Assembly (NCBI GenBank): GCA_945910005.1
Contig: OX246743.1
Location: 4,620,018-4,684,017, forward strand
DNA from: Isoperla grammatica
Taxonomy: Eukaryota; Arthropoda; Insecta; Plecoptera; Perlodidae
DNA: 64,000 nucleotides
Direction of reading: 5' to 3'
This document shows positions 25,236-37,106 of this stretch, piece by piece (positions within the stretch are counted from its first letter, which is position 1; every line of letters begins with the position of its first letter). Below the pieces are notes generated by a model that saw only the letters and a program-made list of their open reading frames with translations, was not told the origin of the DNA and did no database searches. Made by a program: the position numbers and the translations under genes.

Positions 25236-25752
25236 ACTGTGGTCAGGGCCGGCTTAAGGCGTAAGCGACGTACGCGACCGCGTACGGCGGCACAATTGCA
25301 TAGGCGGCACTTCGGAGAAGTGCCGCCTATTTAAAACACATTGTACATGAAGGGTTTTAGCAAAGAGCGTGCCAATAACTTATTATAAGTTTTATTGTAC
25401 AACATCCCTTATATACACCTTGGAGGCTTGGAGACTGTGGTTTGGTCCAATGAGGCTATTAACGAAGTACGTGATTTTTTTCAAATACGACGGCTTTACC
25501 CAACACTCATTCTCCATTCATCCTTCGCTTTATTGAAGGGTTGATATGTTCCATGAGGTACAGGTGCTTTTAAACAGGCGGCAAACTTGTACCTACATAG
25601 GCGTTATACACGTGTTTCCAAGACCCGTAACCTGTGCTAGTCAGTCATCACTCATCACTATTGCATTCTGTTGTTTCTTTGCTCGAGTAGGATGTGTTTT
25701 TCTTTAATTTAAGAAGTGCATACATGGTTAGAAAACGTAAATAACCTTTGGG

Positions 25753-26016
25753 ATGGGAGGCTGCAAAAAAAAAGCTCGGGCAGAAGAAGCTCTTATTTTA
25801 AAGAGTACAATGTCAAAATTTTTGATCGTTGGTTTGGGGGGAGGGGGCGCCGACAAACATGAGTCTCACGTTGACGCCGACGCGGAGCACGATCTCGAGG
25901 GCGAGGATGACGGGACGGAGATGGCAGACATTCGGGATGACGGCCTCCTGAATACTCGTGATATAGGTGAGGGGTGTACTCGGGGAGGGCGGGCCAGGAT
26001 GGTGTGCGTCTTTTAG
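25753..26016 (+). pseudogene. Possible N-terminal remnant of hAT transposase
   Basis: An 87-residue open frame inside the hAT element. It starts with a basic stretch (CKKKARAEEALILKS, residues 4-18) then MSKFLIVG, followed by an acidic region (residues 39-65). A basic N terminus followed by a KFL-type motif resembles the start of ZMYM1-like hAT transposases. No BED or MYM zinc finger, RNase H core or dimerisation region follows, so it would be inactive. The family assignment is my inference from this pattern plus its location between hAT ends; low-complexity chance translation is the alternative. Confidence 0.4.
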
Positions 26017-26444
26017 AAAGCAGGGCACGCTCAGTAACTTTCATAACATTTATCGGAAAATCACATTTTTCTTGTAAAGTTGTAGGCCTACAAGCTGCAT
26101 AAGGTAATTTTAGACAGTATATGTTTTAGAGGTGTTTTGTAGGCATATACAAATACAAATTATGTAACGTGTATCAATCCAAACTATAGCCTCGCATAAT
26201 TATGTCTTAAATATTATTTTTACGTATATATTTGTTAGTTTTTTTTTAATGTATTACACAGAATTCAATAACTTCTTCTAAAGGAGCATAATACTAATTG
26301 TGCTTGCCAAGTAAAATATTAAAATAACACAACCAGTCGAAAAAGCAGACCAACCCTTTCAAGTAGTTCATAAAATAACTGGCTAATGACACATAAATAG
26401 TTGCACATGCATAGTTGTTGCTTCCTTCGCACCAAATTTTTCAT

Positions 26445-26640
26445 ACATCAATGACTAACGCGCGAGACTCTGGTTCAGGAGATCGCTGGTTCAATACCCA
26501 CCACTGGGAATCATAATCAAGTTTTGCCAATATTTTCTACCGTCGTTAGGGTGGATGCTAAGGGATGAGTCCGCTCAAACTTACCGTGTCCATTCTATCA
26601 AGTTATTCCTCACAATTAGGGCATGAATTATCCCCGAGCA
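26445..26640 (+). mobile_element. Possible decayed tRNA-derived SINE inside the hAT element
   Basis: GACTAACGCGCGAGACTC followed by CGCTGGTTCAATACCCACCA resembles a tRNA head with a B box (GGTTCAATACC), as in SINE-2. The body is diverged. Confidence 0.35.
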
Positions 26641-26807
26641 GGTTTCCTTAGAAAAATAGTACAAAAGCCTTTTGAAGTTTCTTGTTATCTCATCTTTAAA
26701 ATAGGTGATTAACAACATGCTATTGTCAGAGAAATAACATATTATAGGCGGCATTTTCACTTCCCGCGTACACGAGATTTTACCCTTAAGCCGGGCCTGA
26801 CTGTGGT

Positions 26808-28330
26808 GTTATTCTGGATTAATTCAATTCCTTATCTGGGCCCGGGGTAGAATATCGCCCAGGGTGACTCTGCCAATCATAAAAGGTGACGTGATGAAGG
26901 CCCTCCCCCCTTGACTCTCTTCAATATTATTAGTTATTTTACACGTCGTCCTACTTGTCCCTTTCCTCACGCCTACCCCGCACGTCCTATGACCAATTTG
27001 TCTAGTACGTCGTTAAACACAAAATAGGATAATTTATTGTTCAATTCAACGTTACTTTTGAGACACTGTTTGGTGACCAATTTCTGTCACCCACTTGGTG
27101 TTAATTAAAGTACAAAAAGTACATATATCATGTAAAACTGTCGTGGGTACTTACGGAAAGAAAGAAACTTGAAAAATTGTGGTATTCGAATCGCGGACCC
27201 TTATAACACTTGACTCTTGAACTCTATATACTATGCTACAACATTGGGCAATTTATCCGTTACGCATCGTGTAACACGGGCGCGTATAAAAAGTCTGGGT
27301 TCAACTTTTTCGGTGATTTAAAGAGCTTTATTATGCAACTGGACGTCATCTAAATATACTGTTTTATACAATTAATTTTGTAAACATGATACGCAGTGCT
27401 TTTAATCAATGGGGTTAGTACTCAGTTCACCATAAGACATTCCTACCCTTCGAGTGCCACATTCTCAGATTTGTCTATGTAACTCTACAATGTGAGCACG
27501 AAAACTTATCATGTCGTGTGTCGCGCTTTTGGAGCTTCATACAACATTTGCAAGCTGTACGGAGAAGAGGAAAAATTTGAGATATATGGGTATAAAATCT
27601 TTGATAGTTAGAAAACTCGAGATCATTTTCGTTAACATCCCATGTTTCGAGAAAACGCTGAAGTTGTTAATCCCTGGTCAATACATACCAGTTTACAGGC
27701 AGTAAGTTCATGGTCAAGTTCAAAATTTGATAAAAAAAAAAAACAGTTTAGTAAAATATTTCTCGACCAATTGTTAACAGAAATGCTCACGAAAGACAAA
27801 CCCGAATAACTTATACCATTCGAAGTAACCATCTGGTTGGGACTTACGGAATAAACTCTACATTCTACAACCTAATGAATCCGTGTATACGTGGTTAAGC
27901 CATAACGACTATACACTAAGCTTGCAATGCATACAACCAATTACAGGAACCTGTCAACATAATTGGGAGTACATCGGGGTCGTGCGAGGGGGTTATTTGC
28001 CCAATTCATCCTTTTAAATACCTTTACAAGTTTGATTAAGTGGACGAGCATTGCGTTGATGTGGTCGGGGCCCATTGTTATCTGGCCGGGATAGATATTT
28101 CATCCCTGCCGCTCTGCCGGACACGACAGCGCTATTGTGTTCACGACACGAGGCCACAAACATGGCGGTTTTATTCTTTTTCCGATACCGAATTATTGTC
28201 CGCTTATTCGTGTACTAAACGTTATTATTAGATCGTTGTAATTTTAAAATACTTGTTCGTTTTGTCAACTGTGGAGCGAGTACGGCCTAGGGATACGAGG
28301 GGGCATTGTTCACAACCGGAATATCTAACA
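26808..28330. other. Unannotated sequence
   Basis: No supported gene. A B-box-like TATTCGAATCGCGG (minus strand) near 27183 could be another decayed tRNA-derived fragment, but it is too weak to call. Confidence 0.45.
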
Positions 28331-28516
28331 ATCGGCTGAACAATTCCCACACGGAATAACTCCCACACGGAATAACTCCCACACAGAACAACTCCCACAC
28401 GGAACAACTCCATTACGGAACAACTCCCCCACGGAACAACTCCTTCACGGAACAATTCCCACACGGAATAACTCCCACACGGAACAACTCCCACACGAAA
28501 AAACTCCCACACGGAA
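28331..28516. repeat. Minisatellite, 16-bp unit, about 11 copies
   Basis: The unit is CGGAACAACTCCCACA with many point variants (CGGAATAACT, CCATTA, CCTTCA). Confidence 0.9.
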
Positions 28517-28547
28517 GATCAGTTCTTGTGACTGAGTGTTCAAGTTA

Positions 28548-28940
28548 CCAATAGAGCAGGCTCAGCGAAGGTGCGAGACTAATTCAGGACGTCACCTGTT
28601 CGATTTCTGCCTCGGGCAATCCTGATTGAAGTTTCTTCCGAGGTTGTCCTCGGTCGTAAAGGCATTTGGTGGGATTTAGTCCTACTAATAGACCTCGGAC
28701 ATTCCCCCCTATCTAACCAAACATCCTAATAACCTAGTTAGTCACCTGGGTCCTCATTCCAGTACTTAAGTTGCAGCTTGCGCCCGGGTTACGGAATAGT
28801 AGACGCAACTTTATAACCGGCTACAACCGTCTAAAACTGTTCTGGAATGAGAGTCCTGAAGACGGGGGTCATCAGGTAAAGATGGTGTACACCCTGTATC
28901 AGGTACTCCTTCGAGAAATTACTATAATTATTACTAAAGG
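28548..28940 (+). mobile_element. SINE-2, long copy
   Basis: The tRNA-like head has AGGCTCAGCGAAGG (degenerate A box) and CTGTTCGATTTCTGCC (B box), followed by CGGGCAATCCTGATTGAAG as in other copies. The 3' part, ATCAGGTAAAGATGGTGTAC, matches the copy at 37107-37383 and ends in an ATTATTACTA tail. Confidence 0.6.
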
Positions 28941-28967
28941 TTAAAGTTCCTTCAGTGGTTACTAAAC

Positions 28968-29706
28968 GGTTTTGGGCGCGTGGAAAGACGGTCGACTAGC
29001 GGAGAGAATGGCAAGACATTGCCGATGATCCCGTGCAGGGATGGCAAGTGGCTTTGGGCGCGTGGAAAGACGGTTGACTAGCGGAGAGAATGGCAAGACG
29101 TTGCCGATGATCCCGTGCAGGGATGACAAGTGACTTTGGGCGCGTGGAAAGACAGTCAACTAGTGGAGAGAATGGCAAGACGTTGCCGATGATCCCGTGC
29201 AGGGATGACAAGTGACTTAGGGCGCGTGGAAAGACAGTCAACTAGTGGAGAGAATGGCAAGACGTTGCCGATGATCCCGTGCGGGGATGACAAGTGGCTT
29301 TGGGCGCGTGGAAAGACGGCCGACTAGCGGAGAGAATGGCAAGACGTTGCCGATGATCCAGTGCAGGGATGACAAGTGGCCTTGGGCGCGTGGAAAGACG
29401 GTCGACTAGCGGAGAGAATGACAAGACGTTGCCGATGATCCCGTGCAGGGATGACAAGTGGCTTTGGGTGCGTGGAAAGACGGCCGACTAGCGGAGAGAA
29501 TGGCAAGACGTTGCCGATGATCCCGTGCAGGATGACAAGTGGCCTTGGGCGCGTGGAAAGACGGTCGGCTAGCGGAGAGAATGGCAAGACGTTGCCGATG
29601 ATCCCGTGCAGGATGACAAGTGGCCTTGGGCGCGTGGAAAGACGGTCGGCTAGCGGAGAGAATGGCAAGACGTTGCCGATGATCCCGTGCGGGGATGACA
29701 AGTGGG
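28968..29706. repeat. Minisatellite, 82-bp unit, about 9 copies
   Basis: The unit contains GGGCGCGTGGAAAGACGG, CTAGCGGAGAGAATGGCAAG, ACGTTGCCGATGATCCCGTG and CAGGGATGACAAGTGG. Unit starts 82 bp apart are regular; two units lack one G in CAGGGATG. Open frames on both strands are repeat translation. Confidence 0.95.
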
Positions 29707-30097
29707 AATGATGGGAGTGAGACGGAAGGGAACGAAGAAAGTATGTCAGGATGTGAATTCTTCTCGCACGAGATAAACTCGTAGAGGTTTTGTTTTTTTA
29801 GAAAACTGTCAGAAAGAAAATCACTTCTCTCTTTACCGTTCCTTCCAATGCATGTTTTTCCCGGTTCAATAAAAGTTTCAGGCGATACTTGGCAAACACC
29901 AAAGTTTAGTATTTTCCGTTGAAATATAGGATGCATACGTTTTATTACAACTTTTGTGCTTGGCTGAACGTATTATTTGAAGTTATGAAAAATCTGTTCA
30001 TGCGAACGGATCACCTGTTCAAGGAGTTTCATAAACAGCTGTCAGCCTACTTCACATTGGCAATCGATTCTTACATCCTACTCCTACACACGTGGAT
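29707..30097. other. Unannotated sequence
   Basis: Unique sequence between two arrays; no supported gene. Confidence 0.4.
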
Positions 30098-32620
30098 CAC
30101 ATCGTGACGTCATGTAAAGCGTGCGTTGATTGGCTGTCACGGTAGAGAGACACTGACTGACACATGACGTCATGACGTCATGTGAAGCGTACGCTGATTG
30201 GCTGCCACGGTAGAGAGACACTGACTGACACATGATGTCATGACATCGTGACGTCATGTGAAGCGTACGCTGATTGGCTGCCACGGTAGAGAGACACTGA
30301 CTGACAGATGACGTCATGACATCGTGACGTCATGTGAAGCGTACGCTGATTGGCTGCCACGGTAGAGAGACACTGACTGACACATGACGTCATCACATCG
30401 TGACGTCATGTGAGCGTACGCTGATTGGCTGCCACGGTAGAGAGACACTGACTGACACATGACGTCATGACATCGTGACGTCATGTGAAGCGTGCGCTGA
30501 TTGGCTGCCACGGTAGAGAGACACTGACTGACACATGACGTCATGACATCGTGACGTCATGTGAAGCGTACGCTGATTGGCTGCCACGGTAGAGAGACAC
30601 TGACTGACACATGACGTCATGACATCGTGACGTCATGTGAAGCGTACGCTGATTGGCTGCCACGCTAGAGAGACACTGACTGACACATGACGTCATGACA
30701 TCGTGACGTCATGTGAAGCGTGCGCTGATTGGCTGCCACGGTAGAGAGACACTGACTGACACATGACGTCATGACATCGTGACGTCATGTGAAGCGTGCG
30801 CTGATTGGCTGCCATGGTAGAGAGACACTGACTGACACATGACGTCATGACATCGTGACGTCAGGTGAAGCGTACGCTGATTGGCTGCCACGGTAGAGAG
30901 ACACTGACTGACACATGACGTCATGACATCGTGACGTCATGTGAAGCGTACGCTGATTGGCTGCCACGGTAGAGAGACACTGACTGACAGATGACGTCAT
31001 GACATCGTGACGTCATGTGAAGCGTACGCTGATTGGCTGCCATGGTAGAGAGACACTGACTGACACATGACGTCATGACATCGTGACGTCAGGTGAAGCG
31101 TACGCTGATTGGCTGCCACGGTAGAGAGACACTGACTGACACATGACGTCATGACATCGTGACGTCAGGTGAAGCGTACGCTGATTGGCTGCCACGGTAG
31201 AGAGACACTGACTGACACATGACGTCATGACATCGTGACGTCAGGTGAAGCGTACGCTGATTGGCTGCCGCGGTAGAGAGACACTGACTGACACATGACG
31301 TCATGACATCGTGACGTCATGTGAAGCGTACGCTGATTGGCTGCCACGGTAGAGAGACACTGACTGACACATGACGTCATGACATCGTGACGTCTTGTGA
31401 AGCGTACGCTGATTGGCTGCCACGGTAGAGAGACACTGACTGACAGATGACGTCATGACATCGTGACGTCATGTGAAGCGTACGCTGATTGGCTGCCACG
31501 GTAGAGAGACACTGACTGACACATGACGTCATGACATCGTGACGTCATGTGAAGCGTACGCTGATTGGCTGCCGCGGTAGAGAGACACTGACTGACACAT
31601 GACGTCATGACATCGTGACGTCATGTGAAGCGTACGCTGATTGGCTGCCACGGTAGAGAGACACTGACTGACACATGACGTCATGACATCGTGACGTCAT
31701 GTGAAGCGTACGCTGATTGGCTGCCACGGTAGAGAGACACTGACTGACACATGACGTCATGACATCGTGACGTCATGTGAAGCGTACGCTGATTGGCTGC
31801 CACGCTAGAGAGACACTGACTGACACATGACGTCATGACATCGTGACGTCATGTGAAGCGTACGCTGATTGGCTGCCACGGTAGAGAGACACTGACTGAC
31901 ACATGACGTCATGACATCGTGACGTCATGTGAAGCGTACGCTGATTGGCTGACACGGTAGAGAGACACTGACTGACACATGACGTCATGACATCGTGACG
32001 TCATGTGAAGCGTACGCTGATTGGCTGCCACGGTAGAGAGACACTGACTGACACATGACGTCATGACATCGTGACGTCATGTGAAGCGTACGCTGATTGG
32101 CTGCCACGGTAGAGAGACACTGACTGACACATGACGTCATGACATCGTGACGTCATGTGAAGCGTACGCTGATTGGCTGCCACGGTAGAGAGACACTGAC
32201 TGACACATGACATCGTGACGTCATGTGAAGCGTACGCTGATTGGCTGCCACGGTAGGGAGACACTGACTGACGCATGACGTCATGACATCGTGACGTCAT
32301 GTGAAGCGTACGCTGATTGGCTGCCACGGTAGAGAGACACTGACTGACGCATGACGTCATGACATCGTGACGTCATGTGAAGCGTACGCTGATTGGCTGC
32401 CACGGTAGAGAGACACTGACTGACGCATGACGTCATGACATCGTGACGTCATGTGAAGCGTACGCTGATTGGCTGCCACGGTAGAGAGACACTGACTGAC
32501 GCATGACGTCATGACATCGTGACGTCATGTGAAGCGTACGCTGATTGGCTGCCACGGTAGAGAGACACTGACTGACACATGACGTCATGACATCGTGACG
32601 TCATGTGAAGCGACGCTGAT
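30098..32620. repeat. Satellite-like array, 76-bp unit, about 33 copies, CRE- and CCAAT-bearing
   Basis: Each unit has CGTACGCTGATTGGCTGCCA (containing ATTGG, an inverted CCAAT box), GGTAGAGAGACACTGACTGA, and two palindromic TGACGTCA (CRE-type) sites separated by the degenerate 8-mer TGACATCG. Copies are highly similar, differing at a few positions (CATGTG/CAGGTG, CACGG/CGCGG, ACACATG/ACGCATG). Whether the sites are bound is unknown. Confidence 0.97.
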
Positions 32621-32934
32621 ATCAGTCTTGTGTATCTTCCTAGAGTTTAAATTTTAAAAGTTGTTTTAAAGATAACAGGTACAACAGGTAACAGATAACA
32701 GGTAACCTTAAATTCCCACGCTCAACGTTATATTCCCAATAGCGACGACATAGCAAGAGTGTTCTTTGTGAAACTTCAATCTAGTATGACTTGTGACAAC
32801 CGTTGACTGGGAGGACACAGTTTAAAAAAAGTTACCCAACCGTTTTACCATACAAAGTACCGTAATTTCTTTAAACAGATCCCAACCGGATTGACGGAGT
32901 GTTTTGTACCGGCAGAGAAATTGAAATAAATTTT
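32621..32934. other. Unannotated sequence
   Basis: Short AACAGGTA repeats near 32675-32705; otherwise nothing. Confidence 0.4.
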
Positions 32935-33347
32935 TAAAAAAATCACATTTAGAGTCTACCCACTCAGTAACTAAACTGATTTGCAGTGAGGTACTTTAAT
33001 TTAAAGTGACTAAACCAACCCTGTAGGCTTCAAACACCACCAACGAGTGAGCGATAACCAATCAAAGATCGATGTTTCAAATATAAACATATGAATCAGT
33101 GATTGGACAGTGCGAACACCAGCGGACAAATGCCAGAATCAACAAGGCTAATTCAGAACAACTTTGAATTTATTGAGTGTTTCGTTGCTAGGACGGCTTT
33201 AAAGTCACCGTTTACTTATTCCTAAGCCAAGAAGTAATGGAATTGAATCCACATTAGAAGTTAAAAATCTTCTGCCTGAATCGGGATTTGAACACGGGAC
33301 CTTCTGCATTGGAATCAGGGATGCTAACCACTAGACCAACGAGCCAC
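32935..33347 (-). mobile_element. SINE-1, full-length copy
   Basis: Read on the minus strand, the tRNA-derived head has an A box TGGTCTAGTGG and a B box (GTGTTCAAATCCCG), then TTCTAATGTGGATTCAATTC, CTTGGCTTAGGAATAAGTAA, the body with CACTGATTCATATG and GATTGGTTATCGCTCACTCG, and a tail GTGGGTAGACTCTAAATGTG with T/A-rich end. The anticodon arm is degenerate, so this is a retroposon and not a tRNA gene. Confidence 0.85.
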
Positions 33348-33732
33348 CTGCAGAGCAAAGCTCTACAGAATGAAGCGAATGATTGACATTTCTGATCCCG
33401 AACAATACCTACAACTTTATTTGAGTTTACGTTTCGCCTGGTTTTAGTTAGGTACGCTTACACATACCAGTTCGTTAATGGACCAAGTTGTCTTAGTTTA
33501 GGGATTAGTTAAGGTGTTGTTCGGCGAACTATGCCCATCGGTTATGTCGCGGTCTTCTAAATCTCTCGGCAGAGTCACACAACCTCGCAGACCAACCATT
33601 TACGCAATGTTAAAGATCATGTGTTGTAGCGAACCATTGCTAAAATACAAGAATTGTGTTCAAAACAACGACGTGGATATAAATAATACCTACATCTTTT
33701 AATAACATACACCAGGACTCATTAACCGGAAG
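33348..33732. other. Unannotated sequence
   Basis: No supported gene or repeat. Confidence 0.4.
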
Positions 33733-33958
33733 ATGATATCATAAGTAAAAAAAAAATCGGAGACAAACACGGTTAAAAACATTCACGCACTTCTCACCGC
33801 GTTATATTTCGGCAACATCCGTCGCCATCCTCAGACCAGATCAGATCAGTTGCCTCGCGTCTGAGGATGGCGACGGATGTTGCCGAAACATAACGCGGTG
33901 AGTAGTGCGTGAATGTTTTTAACCGTGTTTGTCCGAACAATTTTTTACTTATAATAAC
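33733..33958. mobile_element. Foldback with hammerhead-like cores
   Basis: Inverted arms of about 95-100 bp (33733-33834 and 33861-33958) around a spacer of about 26 bp. Both arms contain ACAAACACGGTTAAAAACAT, CACCGCG and TGGCGACGGATGTTGCCG. Each arm holds a CTGAGGA/GAAA pair that fits the hammerhead core. A Penelope-like origin is inferred. Confidence 0.7.
33856..33897 (+). ncRNA. Hammerhead ribozyme-like motif
   Basis: As RNA: stem I strand CGCGU (33856-33860), core CUGAGGA, a 6-bp stem II (GGCGAC with GUUGCC, loop GGAU), core GAAAC, triplet AUA, then ACGCG (33893-33897), which pairs fully with CGCGU. C3, U4, G5, A6, G8, A9 and G12, A13, A14 of the hammerhead consensus are present, and AUA fits the NUH rule. 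Stem III would be minimal (A15.1-U16.1 only, then a C/A mismatch), so activity as a monomer is doubtful. No open reading frame of a host element is attached. Confidence 0.5.
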
Positions 33959-33974
33959 ATCTTTTCTTGTAGTG

Positions 33975-34374
33975 AGATCTATAACGGTGACGTCATCATC
34001 CACAAGGTTGCTGTGGAACCAGTGGTTGCTGACGTCAGTGATGAGTAGGTGTTCGCCAACCACATGTCGGCAATAGTCGCCCGCTGACTGATATCGACAC
34101 GCCCATCTATGACGTCCTCATCCACAAGGTTGCTGTGGAACCAGTGGTTGCTGACGTCAGTGATGAGGTGTTCGCCAACCCCATGTCAGCAATAGTCGCC
34201 TGCTGACTGACCGACACGGCCATCTATGACGTCCTCATCCACCAGGTTGCTGTGGAACCAGTGGTTGCTGACGTCAGTGATGAGTAGGTGCTCGCCAACC
34301 ACATGTCGGCAATAGTCGCCCGCTGACTGATACCGACTATGACGTCATCATCCACAAGGTTGCTGTGGAACCAG
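33975..34374. repeat. Tandem array built from MITE-A, about 122-bp unit, 3.3 copies
   Basis: Units read CTATGACGTC, TCATCCACAAGGTTGCTGTG, GAACCAGTGGTTGCTGACGT, CAGTGATGAG, then a GTTCGCCAACCACATGTCGG linker. The first half is the MITE-A terminal arm and its partial inverse, showing that a mobile element has become the repeat unit. Confidence 0.85.
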
Positions 34375-35834
34375 TTTAGTCGTCTTATAAACAAACGTCA
34401 GCGTGATATATTTAATATCCCCTCGCAGTATATCTCGCGATATCCGACATTATACAGCTACATTGCTGTTTTAATTACCTATAATTCATAAAGCCGGGTC
34501 CGCTATCTACTTTCATCGTCATGCGAGTTGACAGTCACAGCGGTTTGAGTGACGCGAACATGCAGAACGAAATGGGATGTTCATAATCTAGGCTCAAACC
34601 CCTCTCAACTATTTAAATATGGTATATACCAAAGTAATGGCATTACAGAATAACATCAAAGCTTTTATTAAACATTAATATTTGAGTGGCAATGTGTTCA
34701 AAGGATTTAAGAACATTAAATATCAGTGCGAAATACTTTACCTAAGTGAAGTGAGGACAAGAGCTGAATGATTAATAATGATTCTAACATTATCACGTTC
34801 AGAATTAATGATATCTACTTTAAAGTATACAAGAAAAACGCTCCGCGCTGCCAGATGAGCGATTTTTTTTTTTTTTAGTAAATCAAACAAATCATTTTTT
34901 GCATATCATATTACTCATACAAAAAAAATTCCTTTATAAGAAACATATGATTTTTTTTACAAGATAACGGTTTAAGTTACAACCTTAGAATGCGTGTATA
35001 TCATTTTTCGATATGTTGCTAATAATTGCACGAAATTACATCTTAATCCTTTAAGACGGGCTCTTTAAATAAACTAAAACATTCAAGTTGATTTTTCAAT
35101 GGATTTCCGCATAATTCCATTCAACCGTGCTCTTCTAAATAGGCTTTAATTCATAAACTATTAAACTTATCTGTGTATAGAAATTGCTTTATGTAGATAC
35201 GGATTATTGCCATTCTATTACAGTTATGGAAATTCCAAAAGTAGTTATACAAAGTTTTCTTTGTATACATGTCATTCGCCATGCATAGTATGTGCATCTA
35301 ACTTCAATGGTTCTCAAATGAGAATCATTTAAGTGAAACACTGTAAAGAAACCAATGTAAATTCCCGTAAATAGAAACTAAATATTTTTTTACTAAATCA
35401 CGGTTAAAAAGGTAGAATTCCAAAACTTTTATCAAGTGTCAACATTGTTGGTGTGGATATTAATGTAAACAATTATTTAAATCTATAGGTAAGTTTTAAT
35501 TTAAAAAAAATTAAAATGTATTTTTAATTTAAAAAAAGCGCCGATCGTGTTGAATTGACAGATTTACTCCGCTACGCACCGCTCATCTAAAAATATGTAG
35601 TGCATATATTATTTACAATTAATTAATCTATTTTAGATTAATTTAATTCTTCGTATTAGTAATGCCAGAGGTCATTATTTGAATTGATTATTATTTATCA
35701 CCTTGTGGCATGTAGAGATGGAAGTGTGACCAAATTCATTCATTCATTCATTCATTGGGTAGGCATGTAAGCACTATTTGCATGTGATGGGTACCGACAA
35801 TATGATGAGAATAAACACGCATGTTTATTAGGAC
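34375..35834. other. Unannotated AT-rich sequence
   Basis: No supported gene. Contains a T tract at 34863-34877 and (ATTC)n at about 35737-35757. Confidence 0.45.
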
Positions 35835-36016
35835 CACGTGCATAGTACACGTCCATAGTACACGTGCATAGTTCACGTGCATAGTCCACGTGCATTGCAC
35901 ACGTGCATAGTACACGTGCATAGTTCACGTGCATTGCACAAATGCATAGTTCACGTGCATAGTCCACGTGCATTGCACACGTGCATAGTACACGTTCATA
36001 GTACACGTGCATGCAA
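35835..36016. repeat. Minisatellite, 13-bp unit, 14 copies, CACGTG-bearing
   Basis: The unit is CACGTGCATAGTA, with the last three bases varying (GTA, GTT, GTC, TGCA types). Most units contain the E-box CACGTG. The order of variants (GTT, GTC, TGCA, GTA) recurs, suggesting block duplication. Confidence 0.92.
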
Positions 36017-37106
36017 GCGAGTCCACTCTCACAAGGCTATTTCATTCGAGCGCTGTTTTTGCCCGTGGTATAGAAGTTTATCGATTTAACTATTTGTAAT
36101 TCACACCTTTCGCGATCGTTTTACCTGAAGGGCAAATAAACCAGAGAGCGTAAAATCGCCGGTAAAATATCGGTCACACATGGTCGGTGGCCATCATGTT
36201 TAAATTAAACCATCGGGCCGCGAAACGTCAGTGAGTCGACGCCGAAACGCCCACCAGGTGAATAATTCACCCAACTATCGGCCACATAAAGAACGCGGAG
36301 AAATTGGACGGTATTCGCAATTTCGCGTTTAATTCCCGCACATAAAATATCTTAACGTCGCTTTCGGGCGGTAGAAATATTCACGTCGTGGTAAATTTAA
36401 AAATTATGGGTTTAATTATTTTTTCGAATTGGTTGCGATCTTTTCAACACAATGGGGATGTGCGAAATGTGAAAATAATAATGTACGAACTTATCGCGCG
36501 ATTGAAAACCATTTTCTATGACGTAAGAGGTAATGATTTATTTCATATTGGATTTTGTAAATATTTCCGCGAAAACGTCAAAGTTAGGGGTGGTTTTTGA
36601 TTAACGTTGAGCGTTGGGTATACCGGATGGGCTATTGGAATGTTGCGCGGAGTATTTTGAATATAGATAGGCGCACACATCGAAGGAGGGGGGGGGGGGG
36701 GGGGAGGAGGGGGGCATCTGTTACTTTCCAGTAGGGTGTTTAACGTGTTTAATTAAAAATGAGTCGGGATACGTTATCGGTGTTTTGTTTTGCTTGTACT
36801 GAATGCTATTTGAATTCCTTGCTTTAATTTATTCCGTAGAGTAACATTACATGCATTCATCTCTTTTATAAAATTCATTCATCCAGACATTATTTAGGCT
36901 GCCATACGAGACAGTGAGGTATGTTTGCAGCATTCACCGTTTGAAATAAAATGTTGATTCTTCTAAAAATGATTAAGTAATCAAATTATTGTTTCAGTGA
37001 AATAAGTTTAGTTACGCAATGATCACTGTACAGCGACTTTATGTCTCAATGAAGATGACACATGAAGTAATTCTATTTGGTTCCAATAACATGAACACGT
37101 CTTATT
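36017..37106. other. Unannotated sequence
   Basis: Contains a poly-G tract at 36688-36704. A 70-residue open frame at 36388-36600 resembles nothing I know. Confidence 0.45.

Larger units (their letters stand above)
25244..26799. mobile_element. hAT-superfamily DNA transposon, internally deleted
   Basis: The element begins CAGGGCCGGCTTAAGG and ends CCTTAAGCCGGGCCTG, giving 16-bp terminal inverted repeats with one mismatch. It is flanked by a perfect 8-bp duplication, ACTGTGGT, at 25236-25243 and 26800-26807. An 8-bp target duplication with CAGGGCCGGC-type ends is the hallmark of hAT elements. Just inside the left end is a hairpin at 25300-25330 (TAGGCGGCACTT and its complement), and TAGGCGGCA recurs near the right end. 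At 1556 bp it is too short for a full transposase; a possible N-terminal remnant lies at 25753-26016. Confidence 0.9.
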
